DNA from: CAVOBC01 sp963693635
GTDB taxonomy: Bacteria > Pseudomonadota > Gammaproteobacteria > Pseudomonadales > Azotimanducaceae
Direction of reading: 5' to 3'
Length of the DNA: 5,835 nucleotides
Assembly: GCA_963693635.1 (NCBI GenBank)
Contig: CAVOBC010000308.1
Location: 1 to 5,835 of the forward strand
A program made the translations under genes and the position numbers. Position 1 is the stretch's first letter. The number at the start of each line of letters is the position of its first letter. The notes below the pieces were generated by a model, which worked only from the letters and a program-made list of their open reading frames with translations, had not been told where the DNA came from and did not search any database. This document shows positions 5,750 through 5,835 of this stretch, in pieces.

Positions 5750-5792
5750 CTTTTCGTCCTTTGGCCTGATTAGGCGTTGTGGTTTTGTCCAA

Positions 5793-5821
5793 ATTATCGG
5801 AACCAGCGGGCGCGTGGTCTA
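5793..5821 (-). promoter_or_regulatory. Candidate sigma70 promoter for the amidohydrolase-like gene
   Basis: On the minus strand TAGACC (5821-5816, four of six to TTGACA) is separated by exactly 17 bp from GATAAT (5798-5793, five of six to TATAAT). Initiation would fall near 5786, giving a leader of roughly 37 nt that includes the AAGGA RBS. This suggests the amidohydrolase-like gene starts the transcription unit. It was found by eye only. Confidence 0.42.
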
Positions 5822-5835
5822 CTGGCCATCGGGGC

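Noticed and set aside
5378..5773. Plus-strand open frame of 131 codons opposite the amidohydrolase start
   Set aside because: It is antisense to conserved sequence and has no family features.
1..5835. CRISPR array, tRNA/rRNA genes, transposase or insertion-sequence ends
   Set aside because: No regularly spaced repeats, cloverleaf or rRNA-like sequence, transposase motifs or paired terminal inverted repeats were seen.

Overview
The window reads as part of a gene-dense, moderately GC-rich (high 50s percent) bacterial chromosome. Every gene I can support lies on the minus strand, so transcription runs from high to low coordinates. The organism is probably Gram-negative. A secreted protein of the 'outer membrane lipoprotein-sorting' (LolA-like, PF17131) type sits at the left edge, and a glutathione S-transferase is present. 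A luciferase-like oxidoreductase of the kind often annotated as F420-dependent, beside a glutathione enzyme, would fit a marine or soil proteobacterium with large xenobiotic or steroid-type catabolic capacity. That placement is inference only.

In transcription order the layout is as follows. (1) At 5749-4859 is an amidohydrolase-2-like protein with a good RBS and a candidate sigma70 promoter at the right edge. It lacks most of the usual metal ligands. (2) A 214-bp gap holds an exact 16-bp tandem duplication and two small hairpins. (3) At 4644-3607 is an LLM-class (luciferase-like) flavin/F420 oxidoreductase. (4) At 3607-2975 is a glutathione S-transferase whose start codon overlaps the LLM stop (TGATG), so the two are almost certainly translated as a unit. 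(5) A 252-bp gap holds a GC-rich imperfect hairpin. (6) At 2722-1736 is a CmcJ/NvfI-family putative Fe(II)/2-oxoglutarate oxygenase. (7) At 1664-966 is a short-chain dehydrogenase/reductase. (8) At about 954-670 is a 5'-truncated remnant of a larger protein, perhaps a CehA/McbA-type metallohydrolase. (9) At 606-469 is a possible 45-residue small ORF whose stop overlaps the next start (ATGA). (10) From 472 to the left edge is the N-terminal 157 residues of the LolA-like protein.

The central five genes (amidohydrolase-like, LLM oxidoreductase, GST, 2OG-type oxygenase, SDR) look like a cassette for stepwise redox modification of a small organic molecule. Possible steps are F420- or FMN-dependent reduction or oxygenation, glutathione conjugation or thiolysis, oxygenase hydroxylation or desaturation, and alcohol/ketone interconversion by the SDR. 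No substrate can be read from the sequence. No transporter, regulator, mobile element, tRNA, rRNA or CRISPR array is visible. The truncated remnant just after the SDR suggests a past deletion or rearrangement at the downstream end of the cassette.
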